Below are positions 22,988 to 29,531 of a stretch of 35,626 nt of DNA, one piece after another. The notes under the pieces are model-generated. The model was not told where the DNA came from and made no database searches. It worked only from the letters and a program-made list of their open reading frames with translations. Positions within the stretch are counted from its first letter, which is position 1. Every line of letters starts with the position of its first letter. The stretch comes from Actinomadura kijaniata NBRC 14229 (lineage in GTDB: Bacteria > Actinomycetota > Actinomycetes > Streptosporangiales > Streptosporangiaceae). Position numbers and translations under genes: made by a program. The DNA lies in the NCBI RefSeq assembly GCF_001552175.1, contig NZ_BCQR01000130.1, positions 1 through 35,626 on the forward strand, in the 5' to 3' direction.

Positions 22988-23698
22988 GTGACGCGACGAG
23001 CTGACGAACGTCCGCCCTATGAGCAGATGGCGGCGGACCTGCGAGCCCGGATCATGGCAGGCGACCTTGAACCAGGGACCCAACTTCCGTCGACGGCGCG
23101 CCTCGTCGAGGAGTTCGGAGTCGCCAACACCACGGTTCAAAAGGCGCTGGCGACGCTCAAGGGCGAGGGCTACCTCACCAGTCGCCAGGGCAAGGGCGTG
23201 TTCGTCCGTGATCGCCAACCGTTCCGGGTCGAGGTCGGAACCTACTTCGAGCCGGAGCCGGGCGGCTACTCCTATGAGCTGCTCGAAGTCGCGGAAGTGA
23301 CACCGCCGGCTGAGGTCGTCAAGGCGTTCGGGCTGGAAGCGGCCGAGCAAGTGCAGATGCGTAAGCGGCTGCTGAGGCATGGCGGGCGTCCGGTCGAGGT
23401 CGATTGGTCGTACTACCCGTTGGGTCTGGCTCGCGGTACCGAACTGGCCGAGCCTCGCAGGATTCGAGGCGGCGCCCCGCGCGTCCTGGCCGAAGCGGGA
23501 TACCCGCAGCACTACTACGTCGATGCGGTGTCGGCAAGGATGCCGACGGTCGAAGAGGCTGAACTGTTGTCGCTTCCGAACGTCCCAGTGATTCGGCAGT
23601 TCCGAACTGTCTACTCCGACGGAGACCGCCCCGTCGAGGTGTCGGTGCTGGTCAAGGGCTCTCATCTGTACGAGCTGCAATACCGGTCGTCTGTCTGA
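22988..23698 (+). CDS. GntR/UTRA-family transcriptional regulator
   Basis: This 236-residue regulator starts at GTG 22988. The GntR winged helix covers residues 9-75: PPYEQMAADLRARIMAGDLE, PGTQLPSTARLVEEFGVANT, TVQKALATLKGEGYLTSRQG and KGVFVRD. The UTRA domain follows (VEVGTYFEPEPGGYSYELLE, RKRLLRHGGRPVEVDWSYYP, RIRGGAPRVLAEAGYPQHYY). It resembles KorSA-type HutC/GntR repressors of actinomycete mobile elements. It is translated from the same message as the HTH-less UTRA protein and lies just upstream of a promoter with a perfect inverted repeat, so it probably controls the RiPP operon that follows. The ligand is unknown. Confidence 0.88.
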   Translation: MTRRADERPPYEQMAADLRARIMAGDLEPGTQLPSTARLVEEFGVANTTVQKALATLKGEGYLTSRQGKGVFVRDRQPFRVEVGTYFEPEPGGYSYELLEVAEVTPPAEVVKAFGLEAAEQVQMRKRLLRHGGRPVEVDWSYYPLGLARGTELAEPRRIRGGAPRVLAEAGYPQHYYVDAVSARMPTVEEAELLSLPNVPVIRQFRTVYSDGDRPVEVSVLVKGSHLYELQYRSSV

Positions 23699-23737
23699 CT
23701 GCTTCGCCAACGGTCCCGATCGCCCCGGTTTGGCCTC

Positions 23738-23767
23738 TTGAGCACTTCTCGCGATAGGCGTTAAAGT
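23738..23767 (+). promoter_or_regulatory. Predicted promoter of the graspetide operon
   Basis: TTGAGC (23738-23743) and TAAAGT (23762-23767) are 18 bp apart and resemble vegetative -35 and -10 boxes. They precede the operator palindrome and a 160-base leader before the first operon gene. Prediction by eye only. Confidence 0.5.
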
Positions 23768-23772
23768 CGACA

Positions 23773-23794
23773 CACGTTCAGCACAGAGAACGTG
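23773..23794. promoter_or_regulatory. Operator palindrome, candidate GntR site
   Basis: CACGTTC-AGCACAGA-GAACGTG is a perfect 7-bp inverted repeat with an 8-bp spacer. It begins 6 bp after the predicted -10 box, where a repressor would block transcription. The GntR/UTRA regulator gene ends 75 bp upstream, making it the natural candidate to bind here. Confidence 0.6.
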
Positions 23795-23857
23795 ACAGAG
23801 CGGCTTTGCCTCGGCGTGCGCGGACAGCGCATCACCAGGCGAGACAACTAGAGAGCC

Positions 23858-23905
23858 GCCGCGCGGTCGGGGCTGAGATTGGGAGACCTCCCCCGACCGC
23901 GCGGC
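23858..23905 (+). promoter_or_regulatory. Long leader hairpin of the graspetide operon
   Basis: GCCGCGCGGTCGGGG (23858-23872) pairs perfectly with CCCCGACCGCGCGGC (23891-23905) around an 18-base loop. The stem is very stable. It ends 23 bp before the first ATG and leaves the GGAGG free. No U-run follows, so it is not a classic terminator; it may act in attenuation, mRNA stability or as a protein target. Confidence 0.75.
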
Positions 23906-23928
23906 TTCCACCTCGCTAGGAGGTCGAC

Positions 23929-24207
23929 ATGACGATACCCGGCGGCGAGAACGCCGCCCGTGTTCGCCAGCACAGGACGGACGATGACTTACTCGCCGCG
24001 CTGCGGCGCGAGTTCACCGGTCATCGCATCTGGCGTTCGACGCGCTACGACGACAAGCCCGGCGACTGGGTCGCCACCCTCCGTGACCCGAACGTGGGAG
24101 TCGATCCCACGGTCATCGAACAGACTCCCGAGGAGTTGCGGGAAAGGCTCATCGAAGAACGTCGCCGTGCGCAGGGCGGGCCGGCCGCCGAAAGGTGGGG
24201 GCTGTGA
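23929..24207 (+). CDS. Small operon protein of unknown function (92 aa)
   Basis: It starts at ATG 23929 with a perfect AGGAGG. The 92-residue product reads MTIPGGENAARVRQHRTDDD, LLAALRREFTGHRIWRSTRY, DWVATLRDPNVGVDPTVIEQ and TPEELRERLIEERRRAQGGP. The order (LL..LR.EF.GH.IWRS..) suggests a small alpha/beta fold of a strand-helix type, cytoplasmic. I do not know the family's function. Its stop overlaps the GTG of the next gene (GTGA), so it heads a tightly coupled five-gene operon that ends with a RiPP precursor and ATP-grasp ligase. Confidence 0.7.
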   Translation: MTIPGGENAARVRQHRTDDDLLAALRREFTGHRIWRSTRYDDKPGDWVATLRDPNVGVDPTVIEQTPEELRERLIEERRRAQGGPAAERWGL

Positions 24208-24698
24208 CGACCGCGACTATGAACAGGCCGGCGGTGTTCGCGGTCGCCGATATCGGCACCGAGCAGGTCGTCGCCGACATCAAGCGGCATTTCCCCGGTG
24301 TCCTCGCCTGGTTCGGCGAGTTCACGGGCAAGTGGTGGGCGGTGGTCGATGACCGCATGATCGAGGCGGACACCCCCGGCCAGCTTCACCAGCAGATCAG
24401 CGACGCGAGCCCGAAGACGATCGTCGGTGTCCTGGTCGAGGAGACGGGCGCCGTTGGCTCTGCTGCGCCGCCGCCGTGGCCGCTTCCCGCGCCACGACCG
24501 CCTGCGCCCCTGCGGGTGAACGCGGCACGGCGGGAACCGGCGCCTCGCTGTGTCGACGTGCTGCCCCGTCACGTCGACGTGTCGCCCCGCCGAACCGAGT
24601 CGGCCTACCCGCCGCCGTTCCCCGAGCCCGGACGTTGGCGGCGATTCACCGACCGGCGCCGTCGGCTGTTGGGCATCTCGACGGGTGAGGACTGGTGA
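24204..24698 (+). CDS. Operon protein of unknown function with Pro-rich tail
   Basis: This 164-residue protein starts at GTG 24204, overlapping the previous stop, with AAGGTGGGG upstream. Residues about 8-60 form a compact domain: AVFAVADIGTEQVVADIKRH, FPGVLAWFGEFTGKWWAVVD and DRMIEADTPGQLHQQISDAS. It shares a pattern with the gene before it (a .EF.G..W motif and a helix around PEEL/PGQL), so the two may be diverged relatives. The rest is Pro/Arg-rich and probably disordered. The stop overlaps the next GTG. The function is unknown; a partner or adaptor role in the RiPP operon is conceivable. Confidence 0.68.
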   Translation: MTTATMNRPAVFAVADIGTEQVVADIKRHFPGVLAWFGEFTGKWWAVVDDRMIEADTPGQLHQQISDASPKTIVGVLVEETGAVGSAAPPPWPLPAPRPPAPLRVNAARREPAPRCVDVLPRHVDVSPRRTESAYPPPFPEPGRWRRFTDRRRRLLGISTGEDW

Positions 24699-25189
24699 CT
24701 CCTACGCCCCCTCGCGAGATCTGGATCTCGGGCGAGACCTGCGCCGCTCTGGTCGAGGAAGCCATTCGGGAGGCGTTGACCGGCCGGTTCTTCAAGGTCA
24801 CGGTCAAGGACGCGGTTCGGGTCGGCCAGCGCAAGGCCGAGGAACTGCTCGTCGACTACGACCGGGCCGACGACGAGCCGGGCCACCACCGGGGACTGGC
24901 CAAGCTCGATTGCCCGATCGAGTGTTTGGGCCTGACGGCGCATGCCTGCAACCGGCTCAAGGCGGGGCGTGGCCTATGGCCTGATGATGCGCCACAGACA
25001 GTCGCCGACGTGCTCAAGCTCGTCAAAGCCGATCGGCTCCGCGACATCACCGGTATCGGACAGACCCACGCCAGAGAGATCACCAGCGCCCTGCGCCGCA
25101 ACGGTCATCCCACCTGCCCCAACGACGACCACGATCACACCAGGCCTCCATCGCCGAAGACGCAAGAGCAACTCGCCCCCGACTCCTAG
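24695..25189 (+). CDS. Protein with RNA polymerase alpha-CTD-like domain
   Basis: The protein has 164 residues from GTG 24695, coupled to the gene before. The N-terminal third is helical (EIWISGETCAALVEEAIREA, KDAVRVGQRKAEELLVDYDR). Residues about 70-130 read LDCPIECLGLTAHACNRLKA, PQTVADVLKLVKADRLRDIT and GIGQTHAREITSALRRNGHP. This is the pattern of the RNA polymerase alpha subunit C-terminal domain: L..S.R..N.L...G...V.DL, then GLG..S..EI...L. That domain carries a helix-hairpin-helix DNA contact. It could bind promoter DNA or a helix-turn-helix regulator. Presence in a RiPP operon is unusual; a regulatory role is inference. Confidence 0.72.
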   Translation: MTPTPPREIWISGETCAALVEEAIREALTGRFFKVTVKDAVRVGQRKAEELLVDYDRADDEPGHHRGLAKLDCPIECLGLTAHACNRLKAGRGLWPDDAPQTVADVLKLVKADRLRDITGIGQTHAREITSALRRNGHPTCPNDDHDHTRPPSPKTQEQLAPDS

Positions 25190-25201
25190 GAGTGCTGTCC
25201 G

Positions 25202-25498
25202 ATGTACCAGAACGCCGACCGGCTGCCCGCTGCCCCGCCGCCCGCCAACGCGCCCCACGTCGCGCCCCACGTCGCGCGGCCGTGGGGCCTGCGCCGCATG
25301 GCGCCCTACCCCCACACGATCGACGTCGGAGTGATCGCGACGCAGATCGACCCCGTGACGCAGACGGGCGCCACCAGCGACGGCGAGCTCATCGAGGCCA
25401 AGCACAAGAAGTCCAACACGGGCACGGAAACGAAAACGCGGACCTCTTCGGACGGCGACCAGGACGAAGACCACAGCCAGGACGCCGACCAGGACTGA
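25202..25498 (+). CDS. Graspetide precursor peptide (ATP-grasp target RiPP)
   Basis: This 98-residue precursor starts at ATG 25202 with AGGAG upstream. The leader contains PWGLRRMAPYP (about residues 29-39), the hallmark of the ATP-grasp-modified RiPP family typified by the SAV_5884 locus, then DVGVIATQIDPVTQTGATSD and GELIEAKHKKSNTGTET. The last 30 residues have a run of Thr/Ser (TGTETKTRTSS) followed by Asp/Glu (DGDQDEDHSQDADQD). Ligases of this family join Thr/Ser hydroxyls to Asp/Glu side chains as esters, so the segregated donor and acceptor blocks could give a ladder or stem-like cross-linked peptide. The stop shares one base with the ligase start. The identity is strong; the ring pattern is inference. 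Confidence 0.88.
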   Translation: MYQNADRLPAAPPPANAPHVAPHVARPWGLRRMAPYPHTIDVGVIATQIDPVTQTGATSDGELIEAKHKKSNTGTETKTRTSSDGDQDEDHSQDADQD

Positions 25499-26394
25499 TG
25501 ACCAGACCTCGCCCCGTACTCGTCGTCACCCAACCCGACGACGTGACCGCCGACATCGTCGTCGCCGAGCTCAACCGGCGCGGTGTGCCCCTCCTACGGT
25601 TCGACACCGCAGACTTCCCGCACGCGCTCAACCTGTCGGCAAGGATCGACGGCGACGGGCTGCACGGAGTCATGACGACCGCCTCACGCTGGGTCGAGCT
25701 CGGCGCGGTGCGGTCGCTGTACTACCGGCGCCCGCGCGGTTTCGCCTTTCCCGGCCTCGACGAGCAGGACGCGCGGTTTGCCACCCTGCAAGCCCGCTAC
25801 GGCCTCGGTGGCGTGCTGGCGTCCCTACCTGACTGCCTGTACGTCAACCATCCCCACGCCATCGCCGACGCCGAGTTCAAGCCCGCGCAACTCGCCGTCG
25901 CGGCCGACGTCGGGTTCACCATCCCGCCAACCCTGATCACCAACGACCTCGACCAAGCCCGGACGTTCGCCGCCGAGCAAGGTCCGATCATCTACAAGCC
26001 GCTTCGCGGGAGCTCGTACCGCGAGGGCGGCGCGGCCCGAACGATCTGGGTCACCGAGGTTGACCCCGCCGAGCTCGACGAGTCGGTCGAGGCAACCGCG
26101 CACCTGTTTCAAAGCCGGGTTCCGGCCGTCGGGCACCTGCGGGTGACCGCGATCGGCAACCGAGTGTTCTGCGTGCGGATCGACTCCGGCGACCTCTTGG
26201 ATTGGAGGCAGAACTACGACGCGCTCACCTACACCGCCACCGACCCGCCGCCCGAATTTGGGGCCTGCCCCACCTCTCTTGAAATTTTCATGCCGGGACA
26301 TCCTTTCGCCGCATTCGCGGCAAACTGTTCACTGCGCCAAAATCCCGTCAGAGTACTAATTTCGAAGCATGTCGTCATGAGTGCATTGAGTTAA
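25498..26394 (+). CDS. ATP-grasp peptide maturase, C-terminally truncated
   Basis: It starts at ATG 25498 (TGATG overlap with the precursor stop). It begins VLVVTQPDDVTADIVVAELN, then LYYRRPRGFAFPGLDEQDAR, LASLPDCLYVNHPHAIADAE, TIPPTLITNDLDQARTFAAE and IIYKPLRGSSYREGG (an ATP-binding Lys). SRVPAVGHLRVTAIGNRVF and IDSGDLLDWRQNYDALTYTA follow. Family members continue with a strand ending in a metal-binding E.N.NGQW motif; here the family reading ends at DPPPEF (about 26258), and 45 unrelated residues follow to the stop. The GC content drops at the same point. The enzyme therefore lacks its last 60-80 residues, including catalytic Mg-ATP ligands, and is probably inactive. No aspartyl methyltransferase, often third in such loci, is present. 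Confidence 0.85.
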   Translation: MTRPRPVLVVTQPDDVTADIVVAELNRRGVPLLRFDTADFPHALNLSARIDGDGLHGVMTTASRWVELGAVRSLYYRRPRGFAFPGLDEQDARFATLQARYGLGGVLASLPDCLYVNHPHAIADAEFKPAQLAVAADVGFTIPPTLITNDLDQARTFAAEQGPIIYKPLRGSSYREGGAARTIWVTEVDPAELDESVEATAHLFQSRVPAVGHLRVTAIGNRVFCVRIDSGDLLDWRQNYDALTYTATDPPPEFGACPTSLEIFMPGHPFAAFAANCSLRQNPVRVLISKHVVMSALS

Positions 26395-26501
26395 CCGCCT
26401 GCTCTATAGCTATCAGATCACTCATGCTATTCCAACTGAAGCTCGGCTATCTATCGCTTGCCCAGCCAGACGAAATCCTGCTCGACCAAGGAGTTAGCTA
26501 T

Positions 26502-26912
26502 CTAGACCTCCAAACTCTCCGGGAAGAATTCTGGACGCCCACAAGTGAATATCCTCCGGAGCGCAGTCCGCACATCTTCCACAACTCCACTTTCGACGTG
26601 AAGTCGGAGAGAATATTCGGACCCCTCAAGCCCAAGATCCCGCACAGCACGCTCGGCGAACTTCAGATAAAGCACCCCATCCCTAAGAGAGACGGACTTG
26701 ACGTTCCCATAAACAGTAAGCGAATTCTCGCTCACCGTACAATAGGACTCCCCTTCGGGCCAGTTGCTATCTTCAATGTAATCGTCGTTTCTAAGATCGC
26801 ATTGGAACATAAATCCTCGCCCCATGCCATCTTCTAGGGATTCCCCAAATCCCACCGCTAGAAGCGGATACTGGTTGATGATTTCTACGTCATGAACGCT
26901 AAGTTCAATCAT
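26502..26912 (-). CDS. Immunity protein 10 (Imm10)-like protein
   Basis: The protein has 136 residues from ATG 26912, with AGGAG seven bases upstream inside the toxin gene. It reads IELSVHDVEIINQYPLLAVG, RGFMFQCDLRNDDYIEDSNW, PEGESYCTVSENSLTVYGNV, VLYLKFAERAVRDLGLEGSE and a helix EDVRTALRRIF. The order of a long N-terminal strand, MFQ.DL, SYC.V, YGNV and LGL fits the Imm10 family, which is found next to polymorphic toxins. It is cytoplasmic. The ATG overlaps the toxin stop (ATGA at 26909-26912), as expected for a toxin-immunity pair. GC is clearly lower than in the neighbouring RiPP operon. Family name by memory of the pattern. Confidence 0.72.
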   Translation of the reverse strand: MIELSVHDVEIINQYPLLAVGFGESLEDGMGRGFMFQCDLRNDDYIEDSNWPEGESYCTVSENSLTVYGNVKSVSLRDGVLYLKFAERAVRDLGLEGSEYSLRLHVESGVVEDVRTALRRIFTCGRPEFFPESLEV

Positions 26913-28267
26913 CGAGATACTCCTGTATTTGCAGGCCTTGCCCACCATTGCCGCACGTTAGTATCTGGATCCAACCAAGTGTACACCCAATTGGTTCCGG
27001 TATCGGCTGCAGCTTGCTCCATGGATATCGCACAAGAAATACACGGAGGAAGAGTTCCCTCGACTAGATATGTGTCACCCGGGATGGCCGGATGCTGCCC
27101 AAGCAGGGGATCATCACTCTTATTCATATCCCAATAAGGGTACGGAGAACCAGCATCTCGAGTGGCTCTCGCCTCCGTGTGAGTTACCAGGTTATTTCCC
27201 TTCCAGCGACCCTGCGCCTTTTCTTCAGGAATAGGATTGCCGGACTGCCATGTCGTCGACCCCCCTCGTTGCCTTCCTGCCGAATCATAGACAGTTACAA
27301 CGGCTGTATGACCACAAGCATTGTGAGAGAGAACCGCAGTTCCGCCCGCATAGACATAGTAAGTGTGGTCGGTGTCGACAGTGAGGTTGTGGACTCGCTG
27401 GTGCTGGGCCCAAGTCTTGATCGCGGTGATCTGAACGTGGGTTCCAACGCTGGTGCGCAGCCACATTCCGGGCTTGAGTTCCCTGGCTTCGACCCATCGG
27501 CCAAGCCCTGGAACCCAGAAGGGGTGGTCATCGGTGGCGGTCAGGGTGCTGGCTTTGGCGCCCCTGGTGCCGTCGGTGTCGATGGTGAGTTGCACCAAGT
27601 TCTTGGCCCCGGTGCTGGTGAAGGTGGCCGTTACCGTCCGGGCCTGAGTTTTGCCGGTTTCTGAGTTGGTCGCTGTGACCTTGTCTCCGACTTGGAGTTT
27701 GTCGATGGGTTTGTGTGAGCCGTTGGCCATCAGCACTGGCGTGCCGGGGACAAAGCTCCTCTTGCAGGTGGCGCTGGCGGAGGGTTTGGTCAGGGAGACC
27801 TTGTCTCCGGAGGATCTCTTGCCGCCGGCGGTTTTACCGCTTCCTCCGCCGATCTTGGAGGCGATCTTGGGGATGACGCGTTTGAGGAGTGGTCCTGCGA
27901 TCTTGGTGGCCAGGCCGCCGGTGGCGTGGTTGGCGACCTCGGTGATGGCGCCCTTGGCGGCCGCTTTGAGGAAGCCTCCTGCTGTCCATTGGTCGCGTGG
28001 GGTGTGCTGGGCGTGGTTGACCATGCCATACACCGCTCCCGCGGCGGCGGCGCAGGCTACGCCGCCGGCGCCGGTCCAGCCGATCGCGGCGCCGCAGCCG
28101 ATGCCGACGGCGGTGGCGGCGATGGTCGCGCGGTGTTTGCTGATGGCCCGCGAGGAGGATCGGAACGGCTTTTGGCGGTAGCGGGCTAAGGGTCGTGTTC
28201 GGTGCAGGGTGTTCGTGCGTTCGTTTAACGAGCGTTTGACGAACGTCGCCAGGACGCACCGCCGCAT
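26909..28267 (-). pseudogene. Polymorphic toxin C-terminal part: Hint plus deaminase domain
   Basis: The frame is open to 28267, but from 28145 upstream it lies inside the Tn3 transposon; native toxin sequence starts at ISKHRATIAATAVG (28144). After an Ala/Gly-rich pre-toxin region comes a Hint self-cleaving domain: CKRSFVPGTPVLMANGSHK (Cys codon 27764-27766), DKVTATN, DDHPFWVPGLGRWVEA and the terminal LSHNACG. The toxin tip follows: NNLVTHTEARATRDAG and LVEGTLPPCISCAISMEQAA. HTEA and PCISC are the zinc and catalytic motifs of nucleic-acid deaminases, and the pattern is closest to the Pput_2613-like group. The RHS or secretion N-terminus is missing, so the tip is an orphan; it may still be expressed in frame from transposon DNA. 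Confidence 0.8.
28145..28182 (+). repeat. Left 38-bp terminal inverted repeat
   Basis: It begins GGCCCGCGAGGAGGATCGGA and ends TTTTGGCGGTAGC. It matches the right end in 35 of 38 positions (differences at positions 6, 21 and 25 from the outside). Confidence 0.92.
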
Positions 28268-28372
28268 CAGGGCCTCCGCGCGCCGTGTCCGATTCGAGCG
28301 TTCGTTTTCCCGTTCATCTTGGGCCGTCCTCTACCGCCGTTCAGATACGCTGCACGAGACGTTTGATGAACG
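28218..28372 (+). promoter_or_regulatory. res recombination site with three resolvase subsites
   Basis: Subsite I (28218-28245) is CGTTCGTTTAACG-AG-CGTTTGACGAACG, two near-perfect inverted 13-mers. A second lies at about 28299-28316 (CGTTCGTTTTCCCGTTCA). A third at 28338-28372 has CGTTCAGATACG and CGTTTGATGAACG facing each other. Three subsites upstream of the resolvase gene are the usual Tn3 arrangement; the resolvase would also repress its own promoter from here. Confidence 0.75.
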
Positions 28373-28386
28373 GAGGTGGCGGCTCA

Positions 28387-28977
28387 ATGGCGCTCATCGG
28401 CCTGGTCCGGGTCAGCACTGACAAGCAAAGGACCCAGCGGCAGCACGACGCCCTCGACCCGATCTGCCTGAAGGTCATCGAGGAGAAGACCAGCGGCAAG
28501 CTCGCCACCGCCGATCGGCCCGACCTGCTCACCGCGCTGTCCTACATCCGTGAGGGCGACCTGCTCACCGTCCAGGAGGTCGACCGGCTCGGCCGCAACC
28601 TCCTCGAAGGACTGATCGTCCTTAACGATCTGTTCCAGCAGGGCGTTGGCGTGAAGGTGCTGGAGGGCATCGCGGCCGGCGAGCACACCGAACGGTCCTT
28701 CCTGCTCGACCTCGCGCTCGCGTTGGCCGAGGACCGGCGCCGCGACATCGTGAAGAAGACCCTGAACGGCCTGGAGGCCGCCCGCAGGCAAGGCAAGGTC
28801 GGCGGCCGGCGCCCCGTCGTCGACGACGACAAACGCGCCGCGATCCTCGACCGCCGCCGGCGCGGGGAATCCATCCGCGCCATCGCCGCCGGGGTGAAGG
28901 TCTCTGTCGGCGTCGTCCACAAGACCCTCGCCGAGGCCACGGCATCCGCCGACCAGGGAGCCCCCCGTGAGCAGTGA
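28387..28977 (+). CDS. tnpR: Serine resolvase (TnpR)
   Basis: The protein has about 196 residues from ATG 28387 (GGAGG ten bases upstream; ATG 28366 also in frame). The catalytic serine is in LIGLVRVSTDKQRTQRQ. GDLLTVQEVDRLGRNLLEGL carries the conserved Asp-Arg-Leu-Arg region, and GEHTERSFLLDLALALAEDR continues the long helix. A C-terminal helix-turn-helix follows (RAAILDRRRRGESIRAIAAG, VKVSVGVVHKTLAEA). It resolves cointegrates made during replicative transposition by recombining two res sites, which are seen directly upstream. The gene is intact and overlaps the next start by 11 bp. Confidence 0.9.
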   Translation: MALIGLVRVSTDKQRTQRQHDALDPICLKVIEEKTSGKLATADRPDLLTALSYIREGDLLTVQEVDRLGRNLLEGLIVLNDLFQQGVGVKVLEGIAAGEHTERSFLLDLALALAEDRRRDIVKKTLNGLEAARRQGKVGGRRPVVDDDKRAAILDRRRRGESIRAIAAGVKVSVGVVHKTLAEATASADQGAPREQ

Positions 28978-29389
28978 CGACGACCGTCCACACCGCCCGG
29001 AAGACAAGCCGCTTCCGCCGGCGATGCGCCATCATGCTCCAGTGCTCAAGAGCCTGACCGAGATGAGCGAACGCGAGTACTTCGCGAACGTGCGACGACG
29101 ACTGCCGATGTACGTGATCGGGGGGCGGCTGGACCGGCTGGAGGCGTTTCTCGCCGGCTATGACCAGCACGCCATGCGACACGGCGGCCCAGGCTTGGAG
29201 GGCTGGACTGACTGGCTCGTCGCCAAACGCGGCCAAAGCTGCAATCACGGCTGGTCAGGCCACGTCCGCCACATCGCGCTTCCCGACGGCTGGGATCACT
29301 GGGACCTACCGGAAGAACAAGAGCAACTCGTCATCACCACGCTCTTCGACCTGCTCGACGAATACCTTGCACTGCGCGAGTCGGACTGA
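28967..29389 (+). CDS. Tn3 passenger protein of unknown function
   Basis: This 140-residue protein starts at GTG 28967 with GGGAG upstream, overlapping the resolvase stop. It reads LPPAMRHHAPVLKSLTEMSE, REYFANVRRRLPMYVIGGRL, DRLEAFLAGYDQHAMRHGGP, LEGWTDWLVAKRGQSCNHGW and an acidic helix LVITTLFDLLDEYLALRESD. It is cytoplasmic. The GGRLDRLEAFLAGYD and LEGWTDWLV segments look like a small conserved family that I have no function for. It is the only cargo of the transposon and is co-transcribed with tnpR, so it could help transposition control or maintenance. Confidence 0.72.
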   Translation: MSSDDDRPHRPEDKPLPPAMRHHAPVLKSLTEMSEREYFANVRRRLPMYVIGGRLDRLEAFLAGYDQHAMRHGGPGLEGWTDWLVAKRGQSCNHGWSGHVRHIALPDGWDHWDLPEEQEQLVITTLFDLLDEYLALRESD

Positions 29390-29531
29390 CCTTCCGAACC
29401 CGGACCGTGCCGGGCCATCTGTCGACCCATCTGAGACCTCATCAGATGCAATAGCGATCGCTGCCGGCAACCCAACGGCCGCTGGTCGACCCCCGTGTCC
29501 GCGGGTCGTGCTGGTCTGCGTCGCCACCACT

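Noticed and set aside
26328..26350. Match to the inner end of the Tn3 terminal repeat (GGATTTTGGCG on the reverse strand)
   Set aside because: Only 11 bases agree and the outer 20 bases of the repeat are absent; treated as chance.
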